Assembly (NCBI GenBank): GCA_910574475.1
Contig: CAJTAT010000002.1
Coordinates: 249,078-313,077, forward strand
Length of the DNA stretch: 64,000 bases
Reading direction: 5' to 3'
Origin: Clostridia bacterium
Lineage (GTDB): Bacteria; Bacillota; Clostridia; Lachnospirales; Lachnospiraceae
A program made the translations under genes and the position numbers. Each line of letters begins with the position of its first letter. Position 1 is the first letter of the stretch. Of the stretch, positions 26,142 to 34,736 are shown in pieces. The notes below the pieces were generated by a model that did not search any database, was not told the origin of the DNA, and saw only the letters and a program-made list of their open reading frames with translations.

Positions 26142-28148
26142 TCATCCAAGCTGTGCCAATAACTTTTGGTGAAGCCTCAAAAGCTCCATGTCCTCCGGCA
26201 AAAGCGGGAAAAGCTGAGAAACGACAGACAAGGCTTCCTGAAATTGCCCCTGCTCCATCATACCTTTTACAGCTTCCTTCATCTGAACCGCCAATCCCAA
26301 GAATTCTGCCCCTGCCGTCTCGGCCGGATTCTCTACTTCATGGGTCAGCAGCCTTAAAACTTCCCGGATCACACCTGTCATTTGTGGATAGAGCTTAAGG
26401 GCTGTGCGCAGCAGACGGACCGCTTCTGCAGGCTGCTTCTGATCCAGCTTTTCCAGGGCATCCAGAACCACAAGAGTCTGACGGCAGTCTACCGGCAAAA
26501 GATGGCGCGATTTGTCCGAGAACATTTCCTTATAATACTGCATCTGATAAAAAGCTACAATACACTCCGCATACTCCCGTAAAGCCTTCATCAATTCTGT
26601 TTTCATCAAAAATCCTCTGGAAAGATCTTTTTCCAAAAGGAGCTTTTTCATCCACAGCCCCTGTATCAAATGCTCATCAAAAAGCTGCTTCAAAGCTTTC
26701 CAAAGTTTTCCAACCTCTGTATATGGAGTATCTTCTACGATTTCTTTGATACAAGTCTTCCAGGTATCTAAATCCATCCTGTCTAACATAAGAGAAAAGT
26801 CTCTCTGCTCCCACAGGGCTTTTTCCACAAGCTTACGGCGTAGGTAGGGATGTTCGATCTTTTCTTGGCATTTGTCAAAAAGAGCTACATTTTTCTTTCC
26901 TGATTTTTCCTGATAAATGAGTCTTTGAAATAATAAATAGGGGGATTCATAGGGCAGGTTTATCAGAAGCTCTAAAGCCTGATCCTCATAGGTTTCCCAC
27001 CACTGATCAAGAAGTGGATAAAACTGTTGGAACATATAGTCTTCTTCCCAGGGTAATAAATTCAAAAAATACGCTGCTTTTTCATAATCTCTCAAATCTA
27101 ACGCTGCCTTGGCACAATTAATTCTCCCTGGATATAATCGTTCAGGATTTTTAACCATGCTTTCATCCAAATAATGACCGCGCTCTTCCCCCGATTCTAG
27201 TGCTTCGTCTAAATGTGTCAGCGTCTTTTCAAATAGAATTCCATAATGGAGCGTTTTCTCCGAATCTTCCTTCCTTGCATACAAAACAATCAAAAAACAA
27301 TAGAGCATCAATTTAGCCAACAGACATGGGTTTTCCTTTTCTACCATCATTATGGCTTCCTTCTCGGCCTGCTCAAAATCCTCTTTTCCATACAAGGTTT
27401 CAATCAAAAGTACTTGAAGTCTACCTTGAAAAATAGTATTGCCCATATCCTGACAACGCTCACGCGCCCTGCGCGAATACTCCTCTGCTTTATTCCAATT
27501 TTCCAGTCCAAAATATTCTTGAATTAGTTGTATATAATTCTTTATATAATTGGGCCGTTTTTGTATATCCTCCAAAAGTAATGGGATGTTGCGAGAATTT
27601 TTTTGTTTATTCTTTTTCTCTTCATCTCTTACATATCCATAATGGTGTACATATGAATCAAAATATTTTCCTCGCCCACCAAGAAATGGTAGTGCTTCAT
27701 GTATACTATCTAAAAAACATAATTCTGGTAAGCGTTTGGCTAAACGATAAGCTTTCGAATCTGTATAAGTAATGCCATTCCAGTCATCATAACTTCTAAC
27801 TGTATAATAAGCATAGTCATATTCTTTATATTCTCCACTAAGAAAAAAATCACAAATTTCTGTCACATCATCAAACCATTCATCGTCATCAATATACATA
27901 AACCATTCGCCCTTGGCCTGCTCCAAACCTGCATTTCGAGCCTTTGCAAAGTCATTGCACCAGGTAAATGGAATAATTTGATCCGTATAACGCTCTGCAA
28001 CCTCCCATACCCGTTCGTCCACTCCCGTAAATACTACAATCAACTCAGCAGGAACTTTTTGCAAAAGTGGTTTTAAGGAATCCAAACATCGCTCTAAAGA
28101 ACCAATACGGTTAGAAGCCAGTAACGAAATCGACAATGGCAAGTTCAT
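26142..28148 (-). CDS. Large glycosyltransferase with helical-repeat C-terminus (paralogue B)
   Basis: A 668-residue protein. The N-terminal GT2 domain spans about residues 1-170: ISLLASNRIGSLERCLDSLKP, IVVFTGVDERVWEVA, and the metal-binding YIDDDEWFDDVTEIC. The remaining 500 residues are a helical repeat superstructure with TPR-like pairs (WNKAEEYSRRARERCQDMG; AVRLLRTALKLYPQMTGVIREVLRLL). It is closely paralogous to the gene immediately upstream, matching along the whole length, including the ends. No signal peptide or membrane spans. Its place in the flagellin cluster suggests O-glycosylation of flagellin in the cytoplasm; a function on another surface polymer is possible. Confidence 0.82.
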   Translation of the reverse strand: MNLPLSISLLASNRIGSLERCLDSLKPLLQKVPAELIVVFTGVDERVWEVAERYTDQIIPFTWCNDFAKARNAGLEQAKGEWFMYIDDDEWFDDVTEICDFFLSGEYKEYDYAYYTVRSYDDWNGITYTDSKAYRLAKRLPELCFLDSIHEALPFLGGRGKYFDSYVHHYGYVRDEEKKNKQKNSRNIPLLLEDIQKRPNYIKNYIQLIQEYFGLENWNKAEEYSRRARERCQDMGNTIFQGRLQVLLIETLYGKEDFEQAEKEAIMMVEKENPCLLAKLMLYCFLIVLYARKEDSEKTLHYGILFEKTLTHLDEALESGEERGHYLDESMVKNPERLYPGRINCAKAALDLRDYEKAAYFLNLLPWEEDYMFQQFYPLLDQWWETYEDQALELLINLPYESPYLLFQRLIYQEKSGKKNVALFDKCQEKIEHPYLRRKLVEKALWEQRDFSLMLDRMDLDTWKTCIKEIVEDTPYTEVGKLWKALKQLFDEHLIQGLWMKKLLLEKDLSRGFLMKTELMKALREYAECIVAFYQMQYYKEMFSDKSRHLLPVDCRQTLVVLDALEKLDQKQPAEAVRLLRTALKLYPQMTGVIREVLRLLTHEVENPAETAGAEFLGLAVQMKEAVKGMMEQGQFQEALSVVSQLFPLLPEDMELLRLHQKLLAQLG

Positions 28149-28152
28149 ATCA

Positions 28153-30183
28153 TTATACCCCTTTCTCTGCCATCTTTCCCAACAGCCGTTGTTGCAATTT
28201 CAGCAGCTCCATATCTTCAGGCAAAAGCGGAAGAAGCTGAGATATCACCGACAAGGCTTCCCCATACTGTCCCTGATCTATCATTCCCTTTAAGGCCGCC
28301 TTCATTTGAACAGCGAGATTTAAGAATTCCTCTCCTGTAGCCTGAACTGGGTTTTTCACTTCATATACTAAGAGCCTTAGAACTTCTCTGATTACTCCTG
28401 TCATCTGGGGGTACATCTTCAAAACTATACGGAACAGCCGGACAGCTTCCACTGGCTGGTTTTGCTCTAACTTATCGAGAGCGTTCAAAATTACTAAAGC
28501 CTGGCGGCAATCTACTGGCAGTAGGTGATGGGACCTTTCCGAGAACATCTCCTCATGATACTGAATCTCGTAAAAGGAGTCAATGCATTCCGCATACTCC
28601 CGCAGAGTTTCCAACAGCTCCTTTTTCATCAGGAATCCCCTGGAAAGATCTTTTTCCAAAAGAAGCTTTTTCAGCCACAGTCCTTGCAGAGGATACCCCT
28701 CAAAAAGCTTCTCCTGGGCCTCTTCAAGCTTAGGATTGTCCGCATAGGGAGTGTCTTTTACAATCTCCGAAATGCATCCCTTCCAGCTATCCAGATCCAT
28801 CCTGTCCAGCAATGGCGAGAAGTCCCGCTGCTCCCACAAAGCCTTTTCTATAAGCTGGCGCTGTAAATATGGCTGTTCAATCTCTTTGAGACAACGACGG
28901 AAAAGGAATAGTGCCTGAGTCTCCTCTGTCTCCTTTTGCTCCTCATAAAGCATCCGTTGAAACAATAGATAAGCAGAATCAAAAGACAATCCGGCAAAGA
29001 GCTCCAAAAGGTGAGGAGCATAGGCCTCTTTCCAGTGATCTAAGATAGGGTAATGCTGCCAGATCCGGTACTCCTCCTCCCAAGGAAGTAGCTCCAAAAA
29101 GTACTCTACCTTCTCATAGTCCCGAAGCTCCAGTGCTGCTTTTACACAATTTAGCCGAGCCGGATACAGACGCCCTGGATCCTTAGCGCGATCCTCGCTA
29201 ACATACCCATAACTTTGCTCTTCCCATTTTTGAGGATTTTCATCCATATATACCATTAGCTTTTCAAATTCTATCCCATACTCAAGAATCTCTTTAAAAG
29301 CTTTACGCTCTTCACACATAGCAACAAGAAGGTTATAGAGGATAATTCTAACCAATTCACAGGGCTTTTCTTTTTCCAAAATAGAAAGAATCTCCTGTTC
29401 CGCCTGCAAACCTACTTTTTTTGCACAAAGCGCCTCAGACAGATATACCTGAAACCATCTCTGATAGGCATTGTCTCCCATACCCTTACAGAGCTCCCGC
29501 CCCTTGCGGCAATATTTTTCTGCCAGCTCCCAATTTCCCCCCGTACTGTATTCCTGTACAAGTTGAAGGTAGTTTTTCAGATGATCCGGGTGCTCCTCAA
29601 TATCTTTTAACAACAAAGGGACATTTCTTGCTGATTTACCAATATCTTTTTTGTTTGTATCCTTAATGTATCCATAGTGATGCACATAAGACTGGAATAC
29701 TTTATGGCGCCCTCCTCTGGGAAACAACTCCTCGTGAATAGGATATTCAAAATGCAGATCTGGTACCCGCCTAGCCATACGAAAAGCCGGATAATCCGAG
29801 CATTGAATCCCGCCCCAGTCTGTATAATTTCGCTGAATATAATAAGCAAATCCATACTTTCGATATTCGCCACTCAAAAAGAAATTGCAGATCTCCGTCA
29901 CATCCTCAAACCACTCATCATCATCAATATACATAAACCATTCGCCTTTGGCATGCTTTAATCCTGCATTTCGGGCTGCCGAAAAATCATCGCACCAAGT
30001 AAATGGAATAATCTGATCTGTATAGCGTGCAGCGATTTCTCTGACACGCTCGTCCGTTCCCGTATATACTACAATCAGTTCCGCCGGAACCTTTACCAGA
30101 AGAGGTTTCAGGGAGTCCAGGCACCGTTCCAGGGAACCAATTCTGCTGGAAGCTAATAGGGAAATGGTAAGGGGTATCTTCAT
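28153..30183 (-). CDS. Large glycosyltransferase with helical-repeat C-terminus (paralogue A)
   Basis: A 676-residue paralogue of the following gene, only four bases away. The GT2 core (ISLLASSRIGSLERCLDSLKP; IVVYTGTDERVREIA; YIDDDEWFEDVTEICNFFL) is nearly identical, whereas the middle repeats differ more. The C-terminal block (ECIDSFYEIQYHEEMFSERS; LLPEDMELLKLQQRLLGK) again parallels the neighbour. It is the first gene after the flagellin terminator, and AGGAGAG precedes the ATG. A tandem duplication followed by divergence is the simplest explanation. The target is inferred from position. Confidence 0.82.
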   Translation of the reverse strand: MKIPLTISLLASSRIGSLERCLDSLKPLLVKVPAELIVVYTGTDERVREIAARYTDQIIPFTWCDDFSAARNAGLKHAKGEWFMYIDDDEWFEDVTEICNFFLSGEYRKYGFAYYIQRNYTDWGGIQCSDYPAFRMARRVPDLHFEYPIHEELFPRGGRHKVFQSYVHHYGYIKDTNKKDIGKSARNVPLLLKDIEEHPDHLKNYLQLVQEYSTGGNWELAEKYCRKGRELCKGMGDNAYQRWFQVYLSEALCAKKVGLQAEQEILSILEKEKPCELVRIILYNLLVAMCEERKAFKEILEYGIEFEKLMVYMDENPQKWEEQSYGYVSEDRAKDPGRLYPARLNCVKAALELRDYEKVEYFLELLPWEEEYRIWQHYPILDHWKEAYAPHLLELFAGLSFDSAYLLFQRMLYEEQKETEETQALFLFRRCLKEIEQPYLQRQLIEKALWEQRDFSPLLDRMDLDSWKGCISEIVKDTPYADNPKLEEAQEKLFEGYPLQGLWLKKLLLEKDLSRGFLMKKELLETLREYAECIDSFYEIQYHEEMFSERSHHLLPVDCRQALVILNALDKLEQNQPVEAVRLFRIVLKMYPQMTGVIREVLRLLVYEVKNPVQATGEEFLNLAVQMKAALKGMIDQGQYGEALSVISQLLPLLPEDMELLKLQQRLLGKMAEKGV

Positions 30184-30272
30184 ATCTCATTCTCTCCTTT
30201 TCTTCTCTATCTTTTTCTTAAAATTACAGGCGTTTTCCTTTATATATAATGATTCTCATATACGAAAGAAAG

Positions 30273-30293
30273 CGCCCGTCCAATGGACCGACG
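30273..30293. repeat. Imperfect palindrome between the flagellin terminator and the glycosyltransferase operon
   Basis: A 21-base dyad centred on GTCCAATGGAC (30278-30288), with further matching flanks. On the plus strand it is followed by six T. It could be an operator for the glycosyltransferase operon or a terminator blocking antisense transcription; the sequence does not decide. Confidence 0.4.
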
Positions 30294-30324
30294 TTTTTTA
30301 TTTACCATACGGTACACAGAAAAG

Positions 30325-30350
30325 AAAAAGCTGCCAAGAGGCAGCTTTTT
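30325..30350 (-). terminator. Strong intrinsic terminator after flagellin
   Basis: A perfect 11-bp stem (AAAAAGCTGCC, 30325-30335, with its complement, 30340-30350) and a four-base loop, 17 bases after the flagellin stop. On the minus strand the stem ends in T runs. It should insulate high-level flagellin transcription from the glycosyltransferase genes. Confidence 0.92.
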
Positions 30351-30366
30351 CTGTTGTGTATTCAGC

Positions 30367-31257
30367 TTACTGTAACAGCTGCAGAACTCCCTGAGGAACC
30401 TGATTAGCCTGTGCAAGCATAGCCTGAGAAGCCTGAACCAGAATATTATTCTTGGTGTAAGCCATCATCTCTTCTGCCATGTCTACGTCACGGATACGGC
30501 TCTCAGCAGCAGTTAAGTTCTCGGTCTGAACGCTCAAGTTATTCAGTGTGTGATCCAGACGATTCTGAAGAGCACCGAATGTAGAACGCATAGAGGATAC
30601 TGCATCAATAGCTGCGTTGATCTTGTCAATAGCTGCACGAGCTTCTTCCTGATCAGAAATATCCAGTCCATCAATTCCCAAGCTCTCTGTATCCATTGCT
30701 GCCAGAGTAACGATAATCTGAGCATCTGTAGAAGAAATCTCACCAACATGTAATTTTACCTGTACACCACTTACTGAATTTGTTGTTGTTCCAGCAGGAG
30801 AGGACAATGTAATTGTTGTTGATACTGCATTAGCACCTGTGAACTTGCTGAACAGTGTTGTGCCGTTGAAGTTAGCTGTCTTACTGATTCTGTTGATCTC
30901 AGTCTTCAACTGCTCAATCTCTTTCTGCATCTCGTCACGGTTTGTAGAAGAATAAGTTCCGTTGGCAGACTGGGTAGCCAGCTCAACCATACGATTCAGC
31001 ATGGAGTGAACTTCTGTCAAAGCACCCTCTGCTGTCTGTACAAGAGAAACACCGTCGTTAGCGTTCTTCTGTGCGGTCTCAAGACCTGTGATCTGAGATC
31101 TCATTTTTTCAGAAATAGCCAAGCCTGCTGCGTCATCGCCTGCACGGTTGATTTTGTAACCAGAAGATAATTTCTCCAAGTTGTTAGCAACGGAAGTATT
31201 GTTGTTCTTTAAGTTCCTGTAAGAGTTTAATGCTGTAATGTTGTGCTGAATTCTCAT
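30367..31257 (-). CDS. hag: Flagellin
   Basis: A 296-residue filament subunit. The N-terminal D0/D1 is canonical (MRIQHNITALNSYRNLK; EKLSSGYKINRAGDDAAGLAI; VQTAEGALTEVHSMLNRMVEL), as is the C-terminus (RDVDMAEEMMAYTKNNILVQ, ending QANQVPQGVLQLLQ). The centre (about 140-200) is short and Ser/Thr-rich, giving possible O-glycosylation sites. Only one flagellin gene is seen here. Control is layered: a sigma-28-type promoter, and a leader with a CsrA hairpin and a CsrA-like ribosome binding site. It is followed by a strong terminator and then glycosyltransferases. Confidence 0.98.
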   Translation of the reverse strand: MRIQHNITALNSYRNLKNNNTSVANNLEKLSSGYKINRAGDDAAGLAISEKMRSQITGLETAQKNANDGVSLVQTAEGALTEVHSMLNRMVELATQSANGTYSSTNRDEMQKEIEQLKTEINRISKTANFNGTTLFSKFTGANAVSTTITLSSPAGTTTNSVSGVQVKLHVGEISSTDAQIIVTLAAMDTESLGIDGLDISDQEEARAAIDKINAAIDAVSSMRSTFGALQNRLDHTLNNLSVQTENLTAAESRIRDVDMAEEMMAYTKNNILVQASQAMLAQANQVPQGVLQLLQ

Positions 31258-31264
31258 AATCTTT

Positions 31265-31302
31265 CCTCCTTGATTGGGTTTCAGGGAACATCCTTTTCCC
31301 TG
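31265..31302 (-). promoter_or_regulatory. CsrA-binding leader of flagellin mRNA (hairpin plus ribosome binding site)
   Basis: On the minus strand CAGGGAA and TTCCCTG (31296-31302 and 31282-31288) form a seven-bp perfect stem whose seven-base loop reads AAGGATG. This matches the CsrA SELEX core ARGGAUGU, with GGA in the loop. A second GGA lies in the ribosome binding site CAAGGAGG (31265-31271), about 17 bases after the hairpin. Two sites, one in a hairpin and one on the Shine-Dalgarno, is the arrangement known for Bacillus hag. Confidence 0.82.
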
Positions 31303-31400
31303 TCATGTTATAATTTTGTGCCTCTCTCTGTGTATGGATAGCCGGCTGTTGTTCCAATAGCACATCTCTATGGCACCCTGAAAATTACTTTTCATATACA

Positions 31401-31426
31401 TTATCGTTTGATTCTGGAATAACTTA
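31401..31426 (-). promoter_or_regulatory. Sigma-28-type promoter of flagellin
   Basis: Minus strand TAAGTTAT (31419-31426) and AACGATAA (31401-31408) match the sigma-28 consensus TAAAGTTT/GCCGATAA in most positions, with about 10-11 bases between the two octamers. It predicts a leader of about 135 bases containing the CsrA sites. Confidence 0.7.
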
Positions 31427-31459
31427 AGGGTTTTTGAAAAAAATTTTATTTTTCTTCGA

Positions 31460-32482
31460 TTACGGGTTTAAAATTTCTATTTCACAGTGATGTTCTTTTG
31501 TTTCTTTCTCATAGCTTATCCCCACAGCCAAAATTCTTCCCGTATATTTGGGTGTTTCACCCAGCTTTCCTTTGAAGCGAAAGGCATATCCCTTATTTTT
31601 GATTTGTTTAATTGCTTCTTTCGGGGAGCTGTTCACTTTTAATTCAAGAATGATGCAATCATCACTCTTTCGTTCAGGATAAAAAATAAAATCTACAAAA
31701 CCTTTTCCTGCTTTTTCCTCCCGTTCAACTCTATACTTATTACGAGCAGATAAATAGCACAAATTTACTACTGCTGATAATTCAACTTCACTATTATAAG
31801 ATAAAATAGGGGCTTCTGTATCATGTGCGAACTGGAGGATCTCCTCTATCATCTTAGTATCTCCCGCTATTGTAGCGTCTAGCATTTGTTCAGATTTTCT
31901 TGCCAGACAATATACATATCCCAGGGTATTCTTAGACAGCAACAGTTCATTAAATTTATCCATTAACTCCTTATTTGGAATCATAACCTTTCCTTCTTCG
32001 TATGTTAGAAGCCCATAAACTACCATCGCTGAATAGATTTGTTCTCTTGTATTTATTTCCATAGATGCCGCTGCAAACTGTCCTATTTCTGATGCCACTG
32101 ACTCTCCAGACACCATAAGGGCCAAATCATCTCTCACATCTTCAATATTATTACGAATATAGTAGAACAGTTCATCGTATGGCCCCGAACTTGTCCAATA
32201 ATTCCTAAGCTGATTATCAGTCAACATATATATCTTTTTTGATATTGCCAATTCATCAAATATTCTATCTTTTTTATCTGTTTTCCCAAAAAAGGCGCCC
32301 ACCATATTTGCCATTACTGTTTTCCCAAAACGTCTGGGCCTTGTAATGCAGCAATATCGATTCCGCTTTTCAAAAGAAGGTATTAATTCACTTAAAAATA
32401 AGGATTTATCAACAAAATATATATCTCGTATAACTTCTCGATACCCTTCATACGGTACACAGCTATTTAAAAACATCCCCAT
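31460..32482 (-). CDS. AAA-ATPase-like/PD-(D/E)XK nuclease family protein, internally deleted
   Basis: A 340-residue protein. The N-terminus matches the AAA-ATPase-like family: YFVDKSLFLSELIPSF and the P-loop-type CCITRPRRFGKTVMANMV. The C-terminus is a PD-(D/E)XK domain (GFVDFIFYPE, IILELKVN, QIKNKGYAFRF). Full members are usually 500-560 residues. Here, after the segment ending FDELAISKK, the sequence jumps to LTDNQLRNYWTSSGPYDELF, so the central ATPase section with the Walker B region appears to be missing without a frameshift. It is probably a decayed or minimal member. The family is often repeated in gut Clostridia; its role is unclear. Confidence 0.75.
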   Translation of the reverse strand: MGMFLNSCVPYEGYREVIRDIYFVDKSLFLSELIPSFEKRNRYCCITRPRRFGKTVMANMVGAFFGKTDKKDRIFDELAISKKIYMLTDNQLRNYWTSSGPYDELFYYIRNNIEDVRDDLALMVSGESVASEIGQFAAASMEINTREQIYSAMVVYGLLTYEEGKVMIPNKELMDKFNELLLSKNTLGYVYCLARKSEQMLDATIAGDTKMIEEILQFAHDTEAPILSYNSEVELSAVVNLCYLSARNKYRVEREEKAGKGFVDFIFYPERKSDDCIILELKVNSSPKEAIKQIKNKGYAFRFKGKLGETPKYTGRILAVGISYEKETKEHHCEIEILNP

Positions 32483-32596
32483 ATTCAGCGCTTTCCTCCT
32501 TTAATTCTTTTATCTCAATTTGTTTTTTTCCCTTAGTATACTATTCGCCCCTGCTAATTTCAAGTGATACCAGGCTCTTCTTGTCCGGCAATCCCT

Positions 32597-33991
32597 TTAA
32601 CCTCCCATAGCCATCCCCGCCGGAACAAGAATTATGATCATAACTACCACCAGCAACAAAATCATAGGCAGAAGCATCCGGGTTGTCGTCTCCTCCCCTC
32701 TGCACCGGGCCAGTTCTTTGCGCTGTTCAAAGGCCTCCTGCACTTCTGTATTCAGCATCACAGAAAGGCCTCTGCTCCCTTTCGTCAAATTCTGTTCCAA
32801 GAGGGCGGATAATTTTAAATAACAGGAGATGCGGCACCGGATTCCAAAGTTCTCATAGGCCTTGGCCTCCGCAATTCCATTTTGCATCTCACGGCTGGTC
32901 AGGGTCATTTCTTCGTAGGCATACCGCAGTACTTCCTGTCCCGTCTCCCGCTTATCCAGATAGTCCCTTACCATGAGATCCCAGGCATGCCGGATGGTGG
33001 AGCCTGCGCTCATAAGCAGAACCAGCTTGCTGACTATCCTGGCGTAATCTCGTCTCATCTGCATTTCCCGTTCCTGGGTCTTCTTTTTTAATTCCCGATC
33101 CTTTCCTGTGTAGACAAATCCTACGCATAAAATCAGGAGTAAGACAAAGGCGGCAGTCGTTGCAGGTTTCTTCTCCTGCCAGATCAAAGGTTTCCCCTGA
33201 ACCTGAGCCGGAAGCTCCTGCCGCTCCTTCTCCCCGCTCTCCTGTTGAAAGCGCTCTATTTCCTGCTGCAATTCCTGCATAAACACTTCTTCCGCACTTA
33301 AAACAGGCGGCAACACTTTGACACAGGTCTGATAGACAGCAGTCTCCTCATTACAAGTGAGAACGGCTGTCAGTTCCACAAGGCTTCCTTCTTCCTTTAA
33401 GTTTTCAGAGCGGATGCTGCCGTCCAGATTCAGCACTTCATAGGAGCCCAACTCCCAGGAAAGAGTCACTGGGGTTCCTTCTATCTGGCGAATCAGATTC
33501 AGATCCTTTCTCACCTCGTTAAGGGAACGGTTCTCTCCGAGAATATAAGCATCCATATTCTTAACCATCTCTTCTAAGAGTGCCCTGCTTTCTTCTCCTG
33601 ACAGTTTCTGGGGTTCGACAGATACTGTTACTTCCCTTTCCAGACCCTCCTCCATCTTTAGCTTTAATTCTGTCCGGTATGTAATCCCTTTGCGGGGTAA
33701 AAAATACCCGTCTGTAAGAAGAGTTTCTCCCCAGGAAGCAGCCAGGATAAGGGGAGTGATACATAACCCGGCCAGCACTATTTTTAATAACAGAACTGTC
33801 TTCTCTATATAGTAGTCTTCTGTCTCTTTCGCAACATCCGAGCCTGTGTGCAAAAGCTTCAGGTTCTTCTCCACTTCCTCCCTGCCCGGAATCCTCCCTT
33901 TTGTCCAGCGAAATATCTGACTGTTTAAATACTTTGCCAGGCTCCAGAGCCTGCTTTGTTTTGTATCCTTTTTTAAACCTATACTTTTCAC
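32597..33991 (-). CDS. TadC-like type II secretion F-domain protein with large extracytoplasmic insert
   Basis: A 464-residue membrane protein. Segment 1 (VLLLKIVLAGLCITPLILAA, about residue 68) is followed by about 190 polar, beta-rich residues predicted outside the membrane, a second span (TTAAFVLLLILCVGFVYTG), a cytoplasmic helical T2SSF-like part (YARIVSKLVLLMSAGSTIRHAW) and a last span (LPMILLLVVVMIIILVPAG). Platform proteins of Tad systems bind the CpaF ATPase; the insert is larger than in classical TadC. It starts at GTG 33991, with GAGGTG upstream, four bases after TadB. It ends the Tad-like operon. Confidence 0.72.
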   Translation of the reverse strand: MKSIGLKKDTKQSRLWSLAKYLNSQIFRWTKGRIPGREEVEKNLKLLHTGSDVAKETEDYYIEKTVLLLKIVLAGLCITPLILAASWGETLLTDGYFLPRKGITYRTELKLKMEEGLEREVTVSVEPQKLSGEESRALLEEMVKNMDAYILGENRSLNEVRKDLNLIRQIEGTPVTLSWELGSYEVLNLDGSIRSENLKEEGSLVELTAVLTCNEETAVYQTCVKVLPPVLSAEEVFMQELQQEIERFQQESGEKERQELPAQVQGKPLIWQEKKPATTAAFVLLLILCVGFVYTGKDRELKKKTQEREMQMRRDYARIVSKLVLLMSAGSTIRHAWDLMVRDYLDKRETGQEVLRYAYEEMTLTSREMQNGIAEAKAYENFGIRCRISCYLKLSALLEQNLTKGSRGLSVMLNTEVQEAFEQRKELARCRGEETTTRMLLPMILLLVVVMIIILVPAGMAMGG

Positions 33992-33995
33992 AGAC

Positions 33996-34733
33996 TCACA
34001 CCTCTATTCTCAGAAACTCATTCCCCAGATACCAGGCTCCTCCATATAGTCCCAGGCACACAGTCATCACGCAGATTCCTGTCACGTCGTGATATAAGGG
34101 ATCCAAAAATCCGGGACATCCTGTCCGAAGATAAAATATCATGGCAAAAGGGATTTTATTCATGATCCTCTGTTCATACCGCTTAGAGGCCAGGACTGCT
34201 GCCACCTGCCGCTCCGTCTCAATTGTCTCAGATATAGTTCGGGCTGTATCCTTCATAATTCCAATCAAATCTCCGCCGCCCCGTTTGGCCACTGCAAAGA
34301 TTTCGGCAAAGGTCTGTGCCTCTTCTATCCCACTTCTTTCTGCAAAATCAAAGACAGCAGCCTCCATAGTCTGATTGGAATCCATTTTTCTTACCATGGC
34401 CGCCATTTCCTGAACCATATCTGTGTCTTTCGAGTACATCATCTGCAAATCCTTTACTGCCTCTCTGAGGGCATTTTCCGCAGAATATCCTGCTGCCAAA
34501 GCTGCGGCAATACTCTGAACGGCGTCTTTAAACTGTATCTTTAATTCCTTTCTGCGTCTCTCAGCAAGCGCCTTTTGTTTTTCCCGCAGGTATAGGGGCA
34601 AAACCGCCGGAAATACTAGGAAGACCCAGATGGAGTTGTAAAAGCAAAAGGCTGTAAGTCCTATGAGAGTCGCCGCCTCCAGGCAGGCCAAAAGAAGCTC
34701 CCCTTTCTTTAGTTTATATATCCTGTAATTCAT
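33996..34733 (-). CDS. TadB-like type II secretion F-domain platform protein
   Basis: A 245-residue inner-membrane protein with two N-terminal membrane segments (residues 11-50) and a T2SSF domain: FKDAVQSIAAALAAGYSAENAL, then ETFAEIFAVAKRGG-like helices (QTFAEIFAVAKRGGGDLIGIM). It ends in a segment that spans the membrane. TadB and TadC form the pseudopilus/pilus assembly platform driven by CpaF. The start follows the CpaF stop by three bases, and the gene is followed by the TadC-like one. Confidence 0.85.
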   Translation of the reverse strand: MNYRIYKLKKGELLLACLEAATLIGLTAFCFYNSIWVFLVFPAVLPLYLREKQKALAERRRKELKIQFKDAVQSIAAALAAGYSAENALREAVKDLQMMYSKDTDMVQEMAAMVRKMDSNQTMEAAVFDFAERSGIEEAQTFAEIFAVAKRGGGDLIGIMKDTARTISETIETERQVAAVLASKRYEQRIMNKIPFAMIFYLRTGCPGFLDPLYHDVTGICVMTVCLGLYGGAWYLGNEFLRIEV

Positions 34734-34736
34734 CTT

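Noticed and set aside
30273-30293. Palindrome as a second flagellin terminator
   Set aside because: The T-run follows it on the plus strand, not the minus strand, and the flagellin transcript already has a much stronger hairpin; it is listed only as a repeat.
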